Source: Paraconiothyrium sp. Pb-2020 (taxonomy: Eukaryota > Ascomycota > Dothideomycetes > Pleosporales > Didymosphaeriaceae). From it: a DNA stretch of 64,000 bases. The stretch lies in assembly GCA_022419385.1 (NCBI GenBank), contig JAJUBI010000004.1, positions 1,054,001-1,118,000 of the forward strand, written 5' to 3'. Numbering within the stretch: position 1 is the first letter of the stretch; every line of letters starts with the position of its first letter. Both the position numbers and the translations under genes were made by a program. This document shows, one piece after another, positions 44,267 through 56,700 of this stretch. Below the pieces are notes generated by a model, which saw only the letters and a list, made by a program, of their open reading frames with translations, was not told the DNA's origin and ran no database searches.

Positions 44267-47200
44267 ATGGGGTCTGTACCACGGGAGACCAACTTTAAGA
44301 AAGTGCAGCAGTTCAAGGCCGACTATACGGAGGCCGAGTTCACACAGTATGAATCGCAGCGCACCGCCATGAACGTCGTCGTGGTCGACAGGAAAGGACC
44401 AAAGATTTACGGCTACTTTGCACTGGCTACCGAGATCCACGATGACTCTGGAGCACGTGAGTGCTCACAGTATACCTAAAATATGCATTTCCTAACCCCT
44501 GCAGCACACACTCTGGAGCATCTCTGCTTTATGGGCTCACGAAAATATCCTTACAAGGGTGTGCTGGACAAACTCTCTACTCGGGCCTACTCCGACACCA
44601 ATGCCTGGACAGACGTCGACGAGACCGTGTACACGCTGACTACAGCGGGCTGGGAAGGTTTCGCGCAGATATTGCCCATTTACCTTGACCACCTCGTCGT
44701 TCCTACTCTCACAGATGAGGGATGTTACACCGAGGTGCACCACATCGATGGTACTGGGCACGATGCTGGGTAAGCACCCTACTAGGTGCATGAAATTTCA
44801 TACTAACAATCAAAGTGTTGTGTACTCGGAAATGCAGGGTCGCCAGAATCTACAGGGTGACCTGATGGATTTAGAGATGCGTCGCATTCTGTACCCCGAG
44901 CGCTATGGATTCCGCTACGAGACCGGGGGTCGTGTAGAAGCCTTACGCGTTCTCACGGCAGAACGGATCCGCCAATTCCATCGCGACATGTACCAACCCA
45001 AAACCTCCGGTTGGTCCTTATCGGTGAGGTCGATCACGCAGACCTTCTGGAAATTCTGGACAAATTCGAGGCCGAGACCGCCGACAGCGTGCCCTCGTAC
45101 ACCGCTCCCTTCAAGCGGCCATGGTCAGATTCAAAGCTTGAGCCGGGACTTGCGAAGACGACTGTTGAGACTGTGGAATTTCCCGAGGAGGACGAGTCCA
45201 CCGGTGAGATTCAGATCGCCCTCATTGGACCTGACTCCACAGATGAGAAGCTTGAGACTGCTCTTAACACTGTGCTCATGTACCTTGCTGGCTCTTCGGT
45301 CTCGGTTCTCGTCAACAAACTTGCAGAGAAGGAGCATCTCACCAGTATGGTATACTTCTATGTCCGGAGCTTTTCTCAATCGGTCATACACTTTACACTG
45401 ACTAGTGTCGCTACTGAGAAGCTTGAAGAAGTGGAGAAACGCTTCTGGGAAGTTCTGCAAGAGCATGTGGCTCAACCGATAGATTTGGCCTACCTCAAGG
45501 ATTGCCTGCACCGGTTCAAGCGGCAAGTGCGGTTCACCTCAGAGATTGGCAACGATGAGTTCAAGGACCCTGTCATTAAAGACCATTCCTACGGCCCGCG
45601 TGATGGCTCAAAGCTTCGGGAAGCCCTTGAGTCGCTCTCTGTATTCGACGAGCTCGAGGACTGGAGCGAGGAAGATTGGCGCTCGTTCATCAAAAAGTGG
45701 ATCGTCGAACCCCATCACGTATCCCTTCTTGGGAAGCCTTCCGTAGCCCTTGCCGAAAAGATTAAGTCCGAAGAAGTCGAACGCGTCAAGGCACAACAAG
45801 AGAAGCTCGGCGAGGCAGGTTTGAAAGAGAAAGCTGAGAAGCTGGAAAAGGCGAAGGCCGAAAATGACAAACCGATCCCATTAGAGATGATGGAGAAGCT
45901 GAAGGTCCCTAGCACCAGCTCGATCCACTTCTTCGAGACTACGACCGCGCGTTCTGGGCTCGCAAAGAAGCTAGGGGTAATGGACAACAAGATCCAGAAG
46001 ATTATCGACAAGGACGAGAACGGCCTTCCGCTGTTCATTCATTACGAGTCTATTCCGACATCTTTCGTCCACTTCGGACTCGCGCTTGGTACCGCTGGTG
46101 TGCCCACTGAGCTGAAGCCTTTGCTCGGCGTCTATCTTACCAACTTCTTTGGCACGCCGATCACACGAGATGGCAAGCGCATCGAGTTCGAACAAGTTAT
46201 CACCGACCTGGAGAAAGATACGATAGAGTATAGCCTTGATCGTGGCAATGACATTGGCAATGGCGAGATGATCTACATACACTTCGTTGCTGAGGCAGAC
46301 AAATTCAAGGATGTCGTTCAGTGGCTCGCAGACCTCCTTGTCAATTCTATCTTCGACACGGAGCGGCTGATTGCTGCAGCGAAGAAGATGCTCGCGGATG
46401 TGCCAGACGAGAAGCGCGACGGGCATAGCATGCTTTTTGCTGTTGATCGTATGATCCACTACAAGGAGGCTTCTTCTGTCCGCGCCACCAACACTCTTGT
46501 CAAGGCGCTCTACTTGAAGCGCACCTTGAAGCAGCTCAAGACGGACCCTCAGCAAGTGATTGACAAGCTCGAGACCTTGCGCAAGCACCTCCTGACATTC
46601 TCAAACCTCCGCGTCCTGGCAATAGCTAATTTCGAGACACTCCCTAATCCCGTATCTACATTCAAGACTCTCACCGACGCCATCGAGCCGGGCTCAGAAC
46701 CTACGATCGACCCAATTGACGATCGCAGGTCGCTGCTTTCAGACATCGGAAAGAACCCTGGCGGTGCACACTACGTCATTCCCATGCCTATCGATTCGTC
46801 CTTCGCTATGTTGACGTCTAAAGGCCCCGAATCCTATACCAGCCCAGACTTACCTCCTCTGATGGTAGCTCTGTCTTACCTAGATGCCGTTGAAGGTCCG
46901 ATGTGGCAGGACATCCGTGGCACGGGTCTAGCCTATGGTGCGAACTTCCTGCGCGATATCCAGGCCGGGCTCCTCAAATTCCGCATCTACAAGTCTCCAA
47001 ATTCGTACGCCGCATACGAAAAGGCGCGCACCGTCATCAAGGAATACGGTGATGGAACACGCAAATTCGAGAAACTGGCTCTCGAAGGTGCCATCAGCAG
47101 CATAGTGCGAGAGTTCGTGGATGACAAGGCTACTATTGTCGATGCGGCACGAGGTAGCTTCATTGATCTCGTGGTGAAGCGCGTTGGCAAAGAGTGGTCA

Positions 47201-47550
47201 GAGTGGGTCTTGAGTCAAGTTCGGGAGGTCAAGGAGGAAGACGTGCGTAAAGCGTTTAATGATGTCATCGCTAATGTCTTCGATCCCAAGAATACGGATC
47301 TGGTCATCATATGCGGTGGCAATATGGTTGAGGTATGTCCTGTCCCATGGTTCTAGATCACTGGAAGAGTTGCTGACCGTTCATACAGGATCTGAAGAAG
47401 AATTTCGAGAAGGACGGCTTCAAGATCAACGTGAAGCAGCTTGTCGATTTCCAAGAGGATTACGGATTGAAGGGAGATGGTGATGAGGAAGAGGATGAAG
47501 ATGATAGCGAGGGAAGTGATGGTAGCGAGGAGGAATCTGAAGAGGAGTAG
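44267..47550 (+). CDS. M16 family zinc metallopeptidase (Cym1/YOL098C-like), one frameshift
   Basis: Four exons, 44267-44456, 44505-44769, 44816-47332 and 47389-47550; about 1044 residues if frame is restored. The start MGSVPRETNFKKVQQF matches this family. The inverted zinc motif HTLEH (residues 65-69) spans the first splice. It is followed by LCFMGSRKYPYKGVLD and TEVHHIDGTG with the third ligand region. A charged linker and the inactive C-terminal half follow. The acidic tail is EEEDEDDSEGSDGSEEE. At about 45000-45003 one A is missing from a run, and the frame jumps between YQPK and VLIGEVDHADLL; exon lengths confirm a single-base loss. These enzymes degrade peptides in large closed chambers; the cytosolic yeast member has no settled substrate. 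Confidence 0.9.
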
Positions 47551-48574
47551 AGTCTAGCTGCGTATGTATTATATGTCGAAGGCACTTGGAGTGCGTTTTC
47601 GCGCTCGTGCTAAGCGCCCGCCAAAAAGAAAACATTTTACAAGATCGAGGATTGGTGCAAAATAGTTCCGCCAGGCTACAACAAACAAAGCCCTGGGACG
47701 ACACCCCAAGGATCTCAAGTGCTGCCAGAAACTAACCAGACTCCTCCGCGGACACAACATGCAGATACCACAAGGAAAGGTCATTTAGGCGAACGGAGTA
47801 GCTGTCGCTTCTAGCTACCTTAATCTGACAATGGTAAACGTAAGAATAGAGGGGCCATGCTGCTTCGAACTACAAAAATTAAGATCCCCACCTGGCAAGG
47901 GACAGACGCATCGGTAAGCTACTTAGAAGGTTGATGGCAACAGACCATATGAAACACTTTTACTAAAGGTGTACAGCGCATCCTTGTGCCTGTCCCAAGA
48001 GAGGCTATTTATCTAGAAAGGGTCTGAAGCTCAAAAGTAGCGGACGAAAATGTATTACTTACCTAGTTACCTTTGCTACCCCGAATCAAGGTCAACGGTA
48101 AGCAGCTTCGGTGAATGCTTGCATTGTGCTAACAAACTTGCACCACTTCTTGGGCCTCTATACAGGAGCAGGCACGTCATGTGTGCCTCAAATCACCAAT
48201 AGATTCGAACCGAGCTCGCCCGGTATGACGGGGCGTTCCTTTTTGGTGTTGTACCATAGGACGATAGGGTTTCCTTCCTTTGCGAATCTCGCCAGGTTAG
48301 GCAACCCGTAAGCTGATGCTATTAGAGGCGCAAGGCTGACCTATCATTCTCAACATTCACAGACCATATTGGCGAATAGTGGAGACGGAAATAAGCTGTC
48401 CCCGGAAGGTATTGCTTTTTGCTGCGAACATGGTGTTGACAGTGGGGTCGGTCGGCGTCTACAAAGAGGATAGATCTGCGATTTGTTGGTCATGGTATTG
48501 GTATCCTGGTAAGCTCTACGCGATGGTCACAGACTTAAAAAGGCGAATTGTTGTTGTGGTCCAGCAAGCAGACA
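47551..48574. other. Intergenic region upstream of the beta-lactamase-like gene
   Basis: About 1.0 kb. No supported gene. Contains a motif like a tRNA B box near 48191-48201, without a tRNA fold around it. Confidence 0.4.
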
Positions 48575-50330
48575 ATGATCGCAATGGCAGTCCTTCGTAA
48601 CCTTGTGCTACTTTCTTCAAGCATTGGCGCTGCTGTAGCAGTGGACCTCTGTCCCATCTACGGCGCCGTCTTTCCTCCTACCAAAGATCTCTCTGCGTCG
48701 TCAACATGGCAAACCGCTTCCACGCAGATCAAGGCGGCATTGGATGATGCGTTCAATTCGGGCAAAACTTCACATGGTCCTGTGTCCCTCAATGATACAT
48801 TCTCCATCCAAATCTTTTCTGCGCAGGAGACTTTATTCGAGTATTATAATGAAGGGTCGGATCTTGCCACTTCCGGAGGCTCTGGAAGCAAAGTCGATGG
48901 CGACTCCGTTCTACGCGTTGGGAGTGTAAGCAAGCTGTACGCAGTGTACTTGCTGCTTGTCGTTGCAGGGGATCGTGTGTTTTCCGACCCGATGACCAAG
49001 TATATACCTGAATTGAAGGGCATCGCGCACTGGGATGAGGTTAGTGTCGGAGCTTTAGCAGGGCAAATCGGTGGGGTGGTCGCAGACTGTAAGCATCGCC
49101 CCATGTCATCAATACTCCAAAGTCTGAAAGTACGCAGTATTCGACGTCGGCCCCATCACAGGCGGCGGCCTGGGTGCTCAATTTCCAGGAGTGTTTCCGG
49201 AGCTCTCGCAGGATGAGACGTCCTTGTGCCTAGCGAACGTCACGCACTGCACGCGTTCTGAGTTCTTGACCACGCTGTTGAAGATGAGGACTACCTATCT
49301 GCCCAACACGACGCCGGGTTATAGTAATTCGGCGTTTGTGCTGATCGGTTACATCATCGAAACAATCACGGGTACAACTTTTAACTCTGCGCTTGAGACG
49401 CGACTCCTCAAACCCTTGCGCCTCAGCCGTACGTTCGCCACAACACCAGAGGACTCCACTATAGGCGTAATCATAAAGAACGCCACCGTCTCAGGCTGGG
49501 ACATCGATCTCTCCGAAGCCACAGCCGAAGGTGGAATCTTCGCTTCTGCATCCGACCTCTCCGCCCTCGGGCGCTCCATCCTCACATCAAAGCTCCTCTC
49601 TCCAAACACCATCCGCGCCTGGCTCAAACCCACTTCTTTTACATCCAGTCCCATAGGCTTCGTCGGCCGACCCTGGGAGATCTACCGCGCTGTCCTCAAC
49701 GAGACACAGAACCGCGTGGTAGATATCTACACGAAAGGCGGGAACGTCGGCGTATACACGTCTAGCGTCGCACTGATTCCCGATTTCGACATTGGGTTCA
49801 CGATTCTCGTAGCTTCGGAAAAGGGTGCTTACCCTTACACGCTGTCAGGCGTGCTCACGGACGCGCTACTTCCTGCGGTTGAAGAAGCAGCGAGGCTGGA
49901 AGCAGACAAAGCCTATGCTGGAACGTACCGCGCAGCAAACATCAACTCCAGCGTTACCATTTCCAGCGAGAAAGGAAAACCAGGTCTCACTCTCGAATCG
50001 TGGGTTAGCAATGGTACGGACGTGTTTCCTATCTTTGGCTCGCCTACAGACTTCAGAATCTACCCTTCGAACATCGGCGATACACATATACACAGTAACT
50101 ACAATGAGACTGAAGGAGAGAGGGTAAGCTGGAAGGCGGTCAGTGGGGTAGATCTCGGGTACAACGATTATGGTGCGTTTTCAGCGTGTCCTACATGGCT
50201 TGAGATTGATAGGCCGTCGTGGGGACTTTATGGGATTGACGATTGGGTTTTTGTGCTAGGGGAAGACGGGAGGATGAAGCAAGTAGAGATTGCGGCTTTA
50301 AAGGTTGTGCTGGACAGGGTTGAAGGTTGA
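48575..50330 (+). CDS. Secreted serine beta-lactamase-like protein
   Basis: Two exons, 48575-49088 and 49138-50330, with a 49-bp intron; 568 residues. The N-terminus is a signal peptide (about residues 1-23, ending AAVAVDLCP). The catalytic SxxK motif is SVSK in VGSVSKLYAV, and the Tyr-x-Asn element is in PGYSNSAFVL. The splice gives GGVVADLFDVGPITGGG. A beta-rich C-terminal domain follows, as in other fungal members. The family (class C beta-lactamase fold) holds esterases and peptidases, and some members sit in secondary metabolite clusters. No such cluster is nearby, so the substrate is unknown. Many Asn-x-Ser/Thr sites fit secretion. Confidence 0.88.
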
Positions 50331-50397
50331 AGAAAGACGTAGTCCTGGTATCATTGGTATTCTACATAAGCACACTGTCGCCCTGATCTCTCCTCCT

Positions 50398-51198
50398 TCA
50401 GTACCGGAACCCTTTGTATCCGTACAACTTCTTGTCCTCCCCCGTACCCCGAGTCCTGAACAACGAGGCCTCGTACTCCCGATCCAACCTCTCCTCTTCC
50501 TTCGCCTTGCTCTCCTGCCCCATCTTCTCAAGCATATCCACGTCCTCGTCGTCCGTCTCGTTCCTCTGCTTTCCCGAGCGTCCGACGCCTCTCATGCTGA
50601 ACTTGAAGCCAGATTGCTCAGCACGGCTGCCCTGCTCGCTCGGAAGCGAAATGCCACCGGACCGCGGGCCTGCTTCACCACTTCCGTACACCCGCTGCAC
50701 GAAGTACGCTTCAACCCACAGCTCCTGCTCAGACTCCACCAGGACACACAGCGAGAGACACCTGAAGGCGTCGAAGCCCCAGCCCAGATCTCCCCTTCGC
50801 ACGGCATGTAAGTTGAGGAAGTCCGGGTTTGCAAGGTCGAGAGCAGCAAGGTCGCTCTCGCACTCAATTGCGGACAGATGGGCGAAGTCGATGACGCTTT
50901 GGTCGATAACGTGGTCGAGCAAGGCGATATTGGCAGGTGCGGCGAAAGGGTAGGCGGTCGCGATGGTGCTGGTTTCGGGATCGCGCTTCGGGTATCGCCA
51001 CATGGTGGCCTTCTTCAGCTCGTACTGTGTACGGTAGCTGGCTGCTGGTGTCTCGAGGGCGGCGAAGGAGTATTTGGCGCGTGCCTTTGCGAAGGCAGCC
51101 ATGAGGTGGTCGCGGATCGCGGAAGGTACGCTGCTGTACTTCTCGCCGGAGAGCTTGGTGGTGACTTCGTCACCAATGCGGGCGAAAGAGGGAGCCAT
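50398..51198 (-). CDS. Hypothetical protein with acidic/basic C-terminus
   Basis: Single exon, 266 residues, starting MAPSFARIGDEVTTKLSGEK. The first 170 residues look like a compact soluble domain (DHLMAAFAKARAKYSFAALE, RRGDLGWGFDAFRCLSL, QELWVEAYFVQRVYG). The end is charged and probably helical (NETDDEDVDMLEKMG, KAKEEERLDREYEA), closing KLYGYKGFRY. No domain recognised; nuclear or cytosolic location is likely from composition but not certain. Convergent with the beta-lactamase-like gene. The clean frame with good codon context supports a real gene. Confidence 0.65.
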   Translation of the reverse strand: MAPSFARIGDEVTTKLSGEKYSSVPSAIRDHLMAAFAKARAKYSFAALETPAASYRTQYELKKATMWRYPKRDPETSTIATAYPFAAPANIALLDHVIDQSVIDFAHLSAIECESDLAALDLANPDFLNLHAVRRGDLGWGFDAFRCLSLCVLVESEQELWVEAYFVQRVYGSGEAGPRSGGISLPSEQGSRAEQSGFKFSMRGVGRSGKQRNETDDEDVDMLEKMGQESKAKEEERLDREYEASLFRTRGTGEDKKLYGYKGFRY

Positions 51199-52613
51199 TG
51201 TGGTATTGAAGAGCGTTATATAGGAGCTTTGGATATGGAGATTGGAAGTTGTGAAGTCAAGAGATGTGGGTGGGATACTGGTGCGAGAGACAAAAGAGCT
51301 TCGTATTTATCGTTGAGTGTGCCTTCACCTGAGCCGTTCACCTGAGCAACCTGTCTTTGAACAAACACTTGCAGAACGAATCGTTGGAAGGAACTGGTAT
51401 GAACTACCATATTCACGAACTCCATTCTTATTGGTTTTCGGACAAGAGCCCAAGGTGGCACAATTCCACTCTTGGGCGCTCCCAAGCTAACCCAAGGCAT
51501 GTCACGCTACGTTGCGAATGTGGTCTATGCGTGCGAAAAGACATACGCAAGATCCTGCGGTAATGGCCATAGTGTGGCTGTCATCTATTTGTCAAGTGAT
51601 GCAGGTGCCTACGACTCCACGTGACGGAACCCAGCAGACTTTAGGCATGTCGTCTCATCGTCTAATCTTTTCCCTTGTGATAATACGGCACCCACATGAG
51701 AAGGGATCAGCACCACCGTGAGAGCATTCTTAAACAGGCCATTCATGATTTAAAACTCGCCTGAAGCCACTCGAGGCACTATGGACATGCTGTCTACCTT
51801 TTTGACCATGCTTCTCGTGTAAGTATTGCATGGCCCATACCCTGATCCGGAACACCAAACATCCAGTCGTGTATCGTTTGCTCAATTGCTTGAATCAGGT
51901 TTGCAACTACACGTGGGCTAACTCAAAGTACTTCGCGTATGCTACTCCTTTGTCTGATCGTGCTTCTTGTAAATATAGCAGTGTATTTCCTAAGTACAGT
52001 GCAGCATGAGTAGACTCCTCCCGTGTTGAGCCTGCTAGATAACCAAAATTCCTTTCAAACTGTACTTCTGGTTAAGCCTCATAGCTACGCATAGGTTGAC
52101 TTGAGGGGGGTTTGGTGTGCTACATGTTTGTCCCATTGTGTCTTTCGTGTGAGTAGAGCAGTGTTTATGCATTCGATCGAGAGTGTGCAATGAGATGCCC
52201 GCACATCTCAGGGTACGCATGTAAGAACAGTTGCAGCTATTCATCAGGTGCGATGAAAGCGTGGACGGTTCTAGCAACTAGTTCAAGTTTGGTTTGATAG
52301 CTGTCATGCCAGTGTTTGGACGTTGCTGTAAACCAAGGGACAACGTTATGGGACAATACAGAATTTCAGACCCAATGACCTTCAAAACCACGGTACAAAA
52401 TGTCGTTTTGACGCCCGATCCGCGTTTGAACTTTTGTAGCAGGCACACTATCAAAGCAGCCTGGGCACATAATCAATTATTTCGCATCATTGCCCTCCCA
52501 TACGCACGCTAGACTACCTTTCGCAGGACAAACACGCCACAACATTCAAAAGTATTCTCCAGGACACTTACACAACCTGATCTACCGTCAAGTCCAACCC
52601 GGCTTCCTGAACG
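51199..52613. other. Long intergenic region with diverged repeats
   Basis: About 1.4 kb. No gene supported. It contains three diverged copies of a roughly 45-bp unit (51790-52173). The rest looks unstructured. Confidence 0.4.
51790..52173. repeat. Three diverged copies of a roughly 45-bp unit
   Basis: Copies near 51790, 51938 and 52118 share the order ATGCT..CT..TTTGTC, then a GTGCTTCT-like part and GTAA/GTGA followed by a GCAGTGT-like end. Similarity is about 65% by eye, and the period is about 150-180 bp. Each contains a donor-like GTAAG/GTGAG. The copies could be relics of a repeated exon or a decayed tandem repeat. Needs alignment to confirm. Confidence 0.35.
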
Positions 52614-53021
52614 ATGGCAAGCTTCCACTTAGACATCACGTCTATCCCCATGCGGCAGCTTGAGGGCCGCGGCGATACACCGATCCCCAGCAGCTCAGTA
52701 TTCATCAGAGATACGGCCATAGACCTCGTATCACCCATTGAGTCCATCCCCGATGCATCCACCCGCAGCGAGAGTCCATGCGCTCATAAGAAGCGCAAGA
52801 AGCAGAAAGGCCAAGACAGCAACGTCAAGCGGCGACGTGTGTCTGGCATCGAGTCCACCCAGAAGGCACCAAAGGCGGGCTGCAGCGACGGTCAGAGCAA
52901 GGGAAAGAATGAGGAGGGTAGTATCAGCGAGGACATCATGGAATCCATTGAGCTGCAGACCGTCGAGGCCACCATGCAAAAGCGCGGGGATTGCAAGGAA
53001 TGGCCTATTATCATTGGATGA
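52614..53021 (+). CDS. Hypothetical basic protein, 135 residues
   Basis: A single open frame starting MASFHLDITSIPMRQLEG. It has two strong lysine/arginine runs (KKRKKQKG and KRRR, about residues 59-75) that could be nuclear localisation signals, then an acidic helical end (EDIMESIELQTVEATM). No family recognised. The start context is good (CGATGG). It may be a small nuclear protein or chance; composition makes coding more likely than not. Confidence 0.45.
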   Translation: MASFHLDITSIPMRQLEGRGDTPIPSSSVFIRDTAIDLVSPIESIPDASTRSESPCAHKKRKKQKGQDSNVKRRRVSGIESTQKAPKAGCSDGQSKGKNEEGSISEDIMESIELQTVEATMQKRGDCKEWPIIIG

Positions 53022-53770
53022 GGTATCGCTCCTTGACTTATCCCTCATACTCTATTCTCGGCTTCCGATAATGTTATTCGCTGTACAACCCCCATAGCGA
53101 CATGCACATCGTCTGTGTTACTATAGTCTTCCCTCTTTCCTGACGCGAATGAATCTCAATGACCACCATCGCACAACTTGCACGTGTTATGTCAATGTCA
53201 CTAATATCAGCCATCATAACCCAAGATTCGCCTCTTCATTCGCCTACAATACTGCCCATCACTCACTCATCACATCCCCATACACAGTTACAGAGTTATA
53301 CATCTCATTTGTCTCAAGTCCTCATCCGGGCCTCGCGGCCTCTCTACGAGGTACTATACATGCCGAACAGAAAAGAGAAGCCAAATCCACACATCATCAT
53401 GCTATCATTAGGCCGAAAAGCCCTACGCCGAAATGCCCACGTTGGTCCCCAGGCCACGCCATGCCAATGCAAGCTCGCTTCGCTCAGACCGTCTCAATCC
53501 ATCAGAAAAGGAATCCCGCAACTCCAGCCCCATGAGAAAGCCGTGAACAGGCAGGTTTCAGAGACATTAATCCCATTCCCAAAAGGTGAGGTATCATACA
53601 GAAAATGAACACCCTCCGAAAAGACTTCCATAAACGCCAGATGAAGGAAAGAAAAAGGTGAAAGCCGGTAGGTGCGGCAGAGAAAAAAAGGTATCCGTAG
53701 GACGCAGCCATGGCATGATGCAATGCGTGATGCTTCAGCGTTCCTCTAGTACTAGAAAGGTCAAGGCGCC
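53022..53770. other. Convergent intergenic region before RhoGEF 3' end
   Basis: 749 bp between two 3' ends. No supported gene. Confidence 0.4.
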
Positions 53771-56700
53771 TCACGCATCCTCGGGCAAAATCCTGGCAAA
53801 GTGCTTCTCCCAGATCCAGCCCACCGTGCGGTGCGGATCATCCTGGTTCCTCGCAAGCCAGAGCTCGCCCTTCATGCCAATGACATCGAATATCTCGCCT
53901 GGCACGTAGACAAGGTATGGAATGCCGCCCTCGCGCCGATCATGCGCAATGTTGAACTCGAAGAGAGAAGCTGCTAGGAACAGGACTTCAGGCTCGTCGG
54001 GATCGCACGGCGTCACGGGGAGCTCCTCGGCGGAGTTACGGGTTGACATGGGCAGGGCGGAGTTGAAGACGCCAGAGTGGCGAGTGGAGCCGGGTTGGGA
54101 GGGTTGTTGCGAAGAAGAAGCGGTGATGGAGTGTGTAAGGGAGGGCTGGAGGAAAGAAGCGCCGATGGAGGCGGGCTGGACGAAAGAGGGGGCGAAAGAG
54201 GAGGTCTCGTCCCACGCGCCGTCGAAGCCAGTGTTCAAGTTCGCCCAGGCGGGGTTGCGAGCACTGCTGTTGGACGCCCTACCAGCCGTTATGGTAGAGT
54301 CGCTAGTGTACGAGCCTGGAGCCTGTGGTGGCTGGTTGTGGCTACGGTCAGAACCAGGACGCTCGCGGAACAACGAAGATGCGGCGCTAGTCGAGCTAGA
54401 TGGGTCTTTATAGCTGATCGGTGGTGCAGAACCAGGTCCATAGGTAGCGGCAGGCGAGGAACGCGGCGGACCCTCGAACGAGTGCATACCAGAGCGAGAG
54501 CTGTTATAGCCGCCGCTGTTGCGGTTGCGGCCGTGACGATCTATCATAGAGACCTCGCTGCCGATCGACTCCGTTCTCCTGGATGAAGACTTGCGTGACG
54601 ACGCATCGTCGGCCATAGTTATCGGACTCATGTAGTTACTAAGACTATTAATAAGCTCATGGTTGATAATCGCCAGGTTCTTAGCAGCTATCTCCATCTG
54701 TCGGAAATCAGACTTGAAGCGCTCTTGATAAGTCTTGAAGTCGTAGCTGATCGAGGTAGTGTGCTGTGGCTCGTCCTCGAGAAGGGGAAGAATCTTCTTG
54801 GAGCAGGTCTTATACCAGTCCTTGGAGAGGCCTATGAAAATGGTCGAGCAAAGACGGACAACCTTCTTGGTGAGCTCGTACAGCTTGGGCAGCTCCTGCT
54901 TGAGGGAGTCGTTGATAGTCAAGAAGGATTTGGCGGTTTCCTCAAGCTTAGGGTCGACTTTCTCTTTGCGGTCAATGGTCTGCTTGTACTTGGCATACTG
55001 AATCAGGAGCTTCTTGCGTTGCTCCATGAGCTTCTGTGGGCCAACCCACTGGTCCCAGACGTTCGAGATGGGTTTCATGACACGATTCCTGACTGCATTT
55101 ATCTAGAATCGCGTTAGTATACATCAACTGGAACGGATCATATGCGACTTACATGTTCATCCAGGACTTTGTTCTGGAGATCAAGATGTGCCATCGCCCA
55201 CCGCCGCCAGGTGCTCTCCATCTCCGCATTTGCTGAGGGGCCTGTCTCCGAAACTGTGATGAAGCCAAGCATCACTGCATTGAGTGATACTGTCGACTCC
55301 GTCAAGGATGCCAAGTACTGATCCATATCCGCAATAACGATCTGGATCTGGAAGAAATGACCACCGAATTTCTGCGTCACTAGGTTGTACTCTGAATCCT
55401 CGAAGATCAGGGCGGCTTCTTGGAGAGTTTTTGCCTTCTCCTTGCTCCACCTCAGAGCCTTTACGATTGACTTGACGTTGCGGTCGGCAGAGCCTTTGCC
55501 TTTCTGCTTCTTGCCCTCTGACGTTGCTGCTCTTAACGTCTCTTGCCGTTTCTTCGCCACGTCAATGCGCTCGGCAATCTTGATGATTGCATCCTTGGCT
55601 TGCTTGAGCATTGCCAGATCGGGATGGTCCGGGACGGTCTTCTCAATGAGTTCGGATAGCAGCAGAGGGTATCGAAGCATGCGCTGCACGGGCTTGATGA
55701 GAAGAGAGTCGAGGTCCCAGGCAGTTGTGAGGTTGGGGCAGTGCTGAAAGCAGGCCATTACCCAGCCTAGCAGCTCCGGGTTCTGCACGTTGGCCTTGAT
55801 AAACTTGGACGCATCGTCGTAGTTGAGGTAGTAAGTCGTATACACACGCTCCATGCGAGGTATAAAAGCTAGCATGACCTCACCGACCTTGACCTGGCGG
55901 TCATTCTCCGGAGTGCAGTGCACGAATTCGTCGTACTCGCCCCTGAGCTCTCTTCGGGTGGCAGCTGGTTAACAATGGGCCGGATGGCGTCCTTCAGCGA
56001 CTTCCACAGGTTGTGGGAGAAATTTTCAAGTCTTTGCAATTGCTGAACAGGAGCTTGCGCTCGTCGTCGGTAAGCACCTCTTTGGAAGTGCCCTCGAAGA
56101 TCTGGTGCGCGACCATCATGTCAACGCAGAAGCTGTGCTCGGTCTTGCACAGCTCCTCAATGACGCGGTATCGCTTCTGCACCTTCTTGACGGCCTTCTC
56201 GCGCTCCTTCCCAGCGCTGTCCTCGGCGATGCTGGGGTGGGCGAAGTAGGTGACGCGGGCTCTGACGCTGGCGCCTTCTCCAGGCTCGACCAACGCGTGC
56301 CATTACCGCCCCACTACCACCGGTACCCGTGGGTGGCGCTGTTGCTTTGGCGAGTCGGGAGGCGTCCTGTCATGGAGACTGTCTGAATCGGGGGAACGAG
56401 ACGGCCGAAGACGTGCCCCAGGTTCGGCGGTGGCGGTGGGAATATGCCGGCTTTGGCGGCGCGGCTTGCGGTCCGTGTGGCACACTGCTGCTCTTGGCTC
56501 TGCTGCAAAGATAGCCCAAGCCCTTCGCCGGCGCTGGCAATGGCAGGCAGCGGCGGTATTGGAACTCGTGGGCCAGCGGCGAGGACCAGTCTTTCGCGGG
56601 GATTGGGCGGGTGTGTGATGCCGTTGCTGTGGCCGCGATCACGTGCTGAAAGGCCGGAAGAACTGTCGGGCCGGCTAGGTCCTTCAAAGACTGTTGTGGT

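Noticed and set aside
48191..48201. Second B-box-like motif on the minus strand
   Set aside because: No stem pairing around it and no A box at proper distance.
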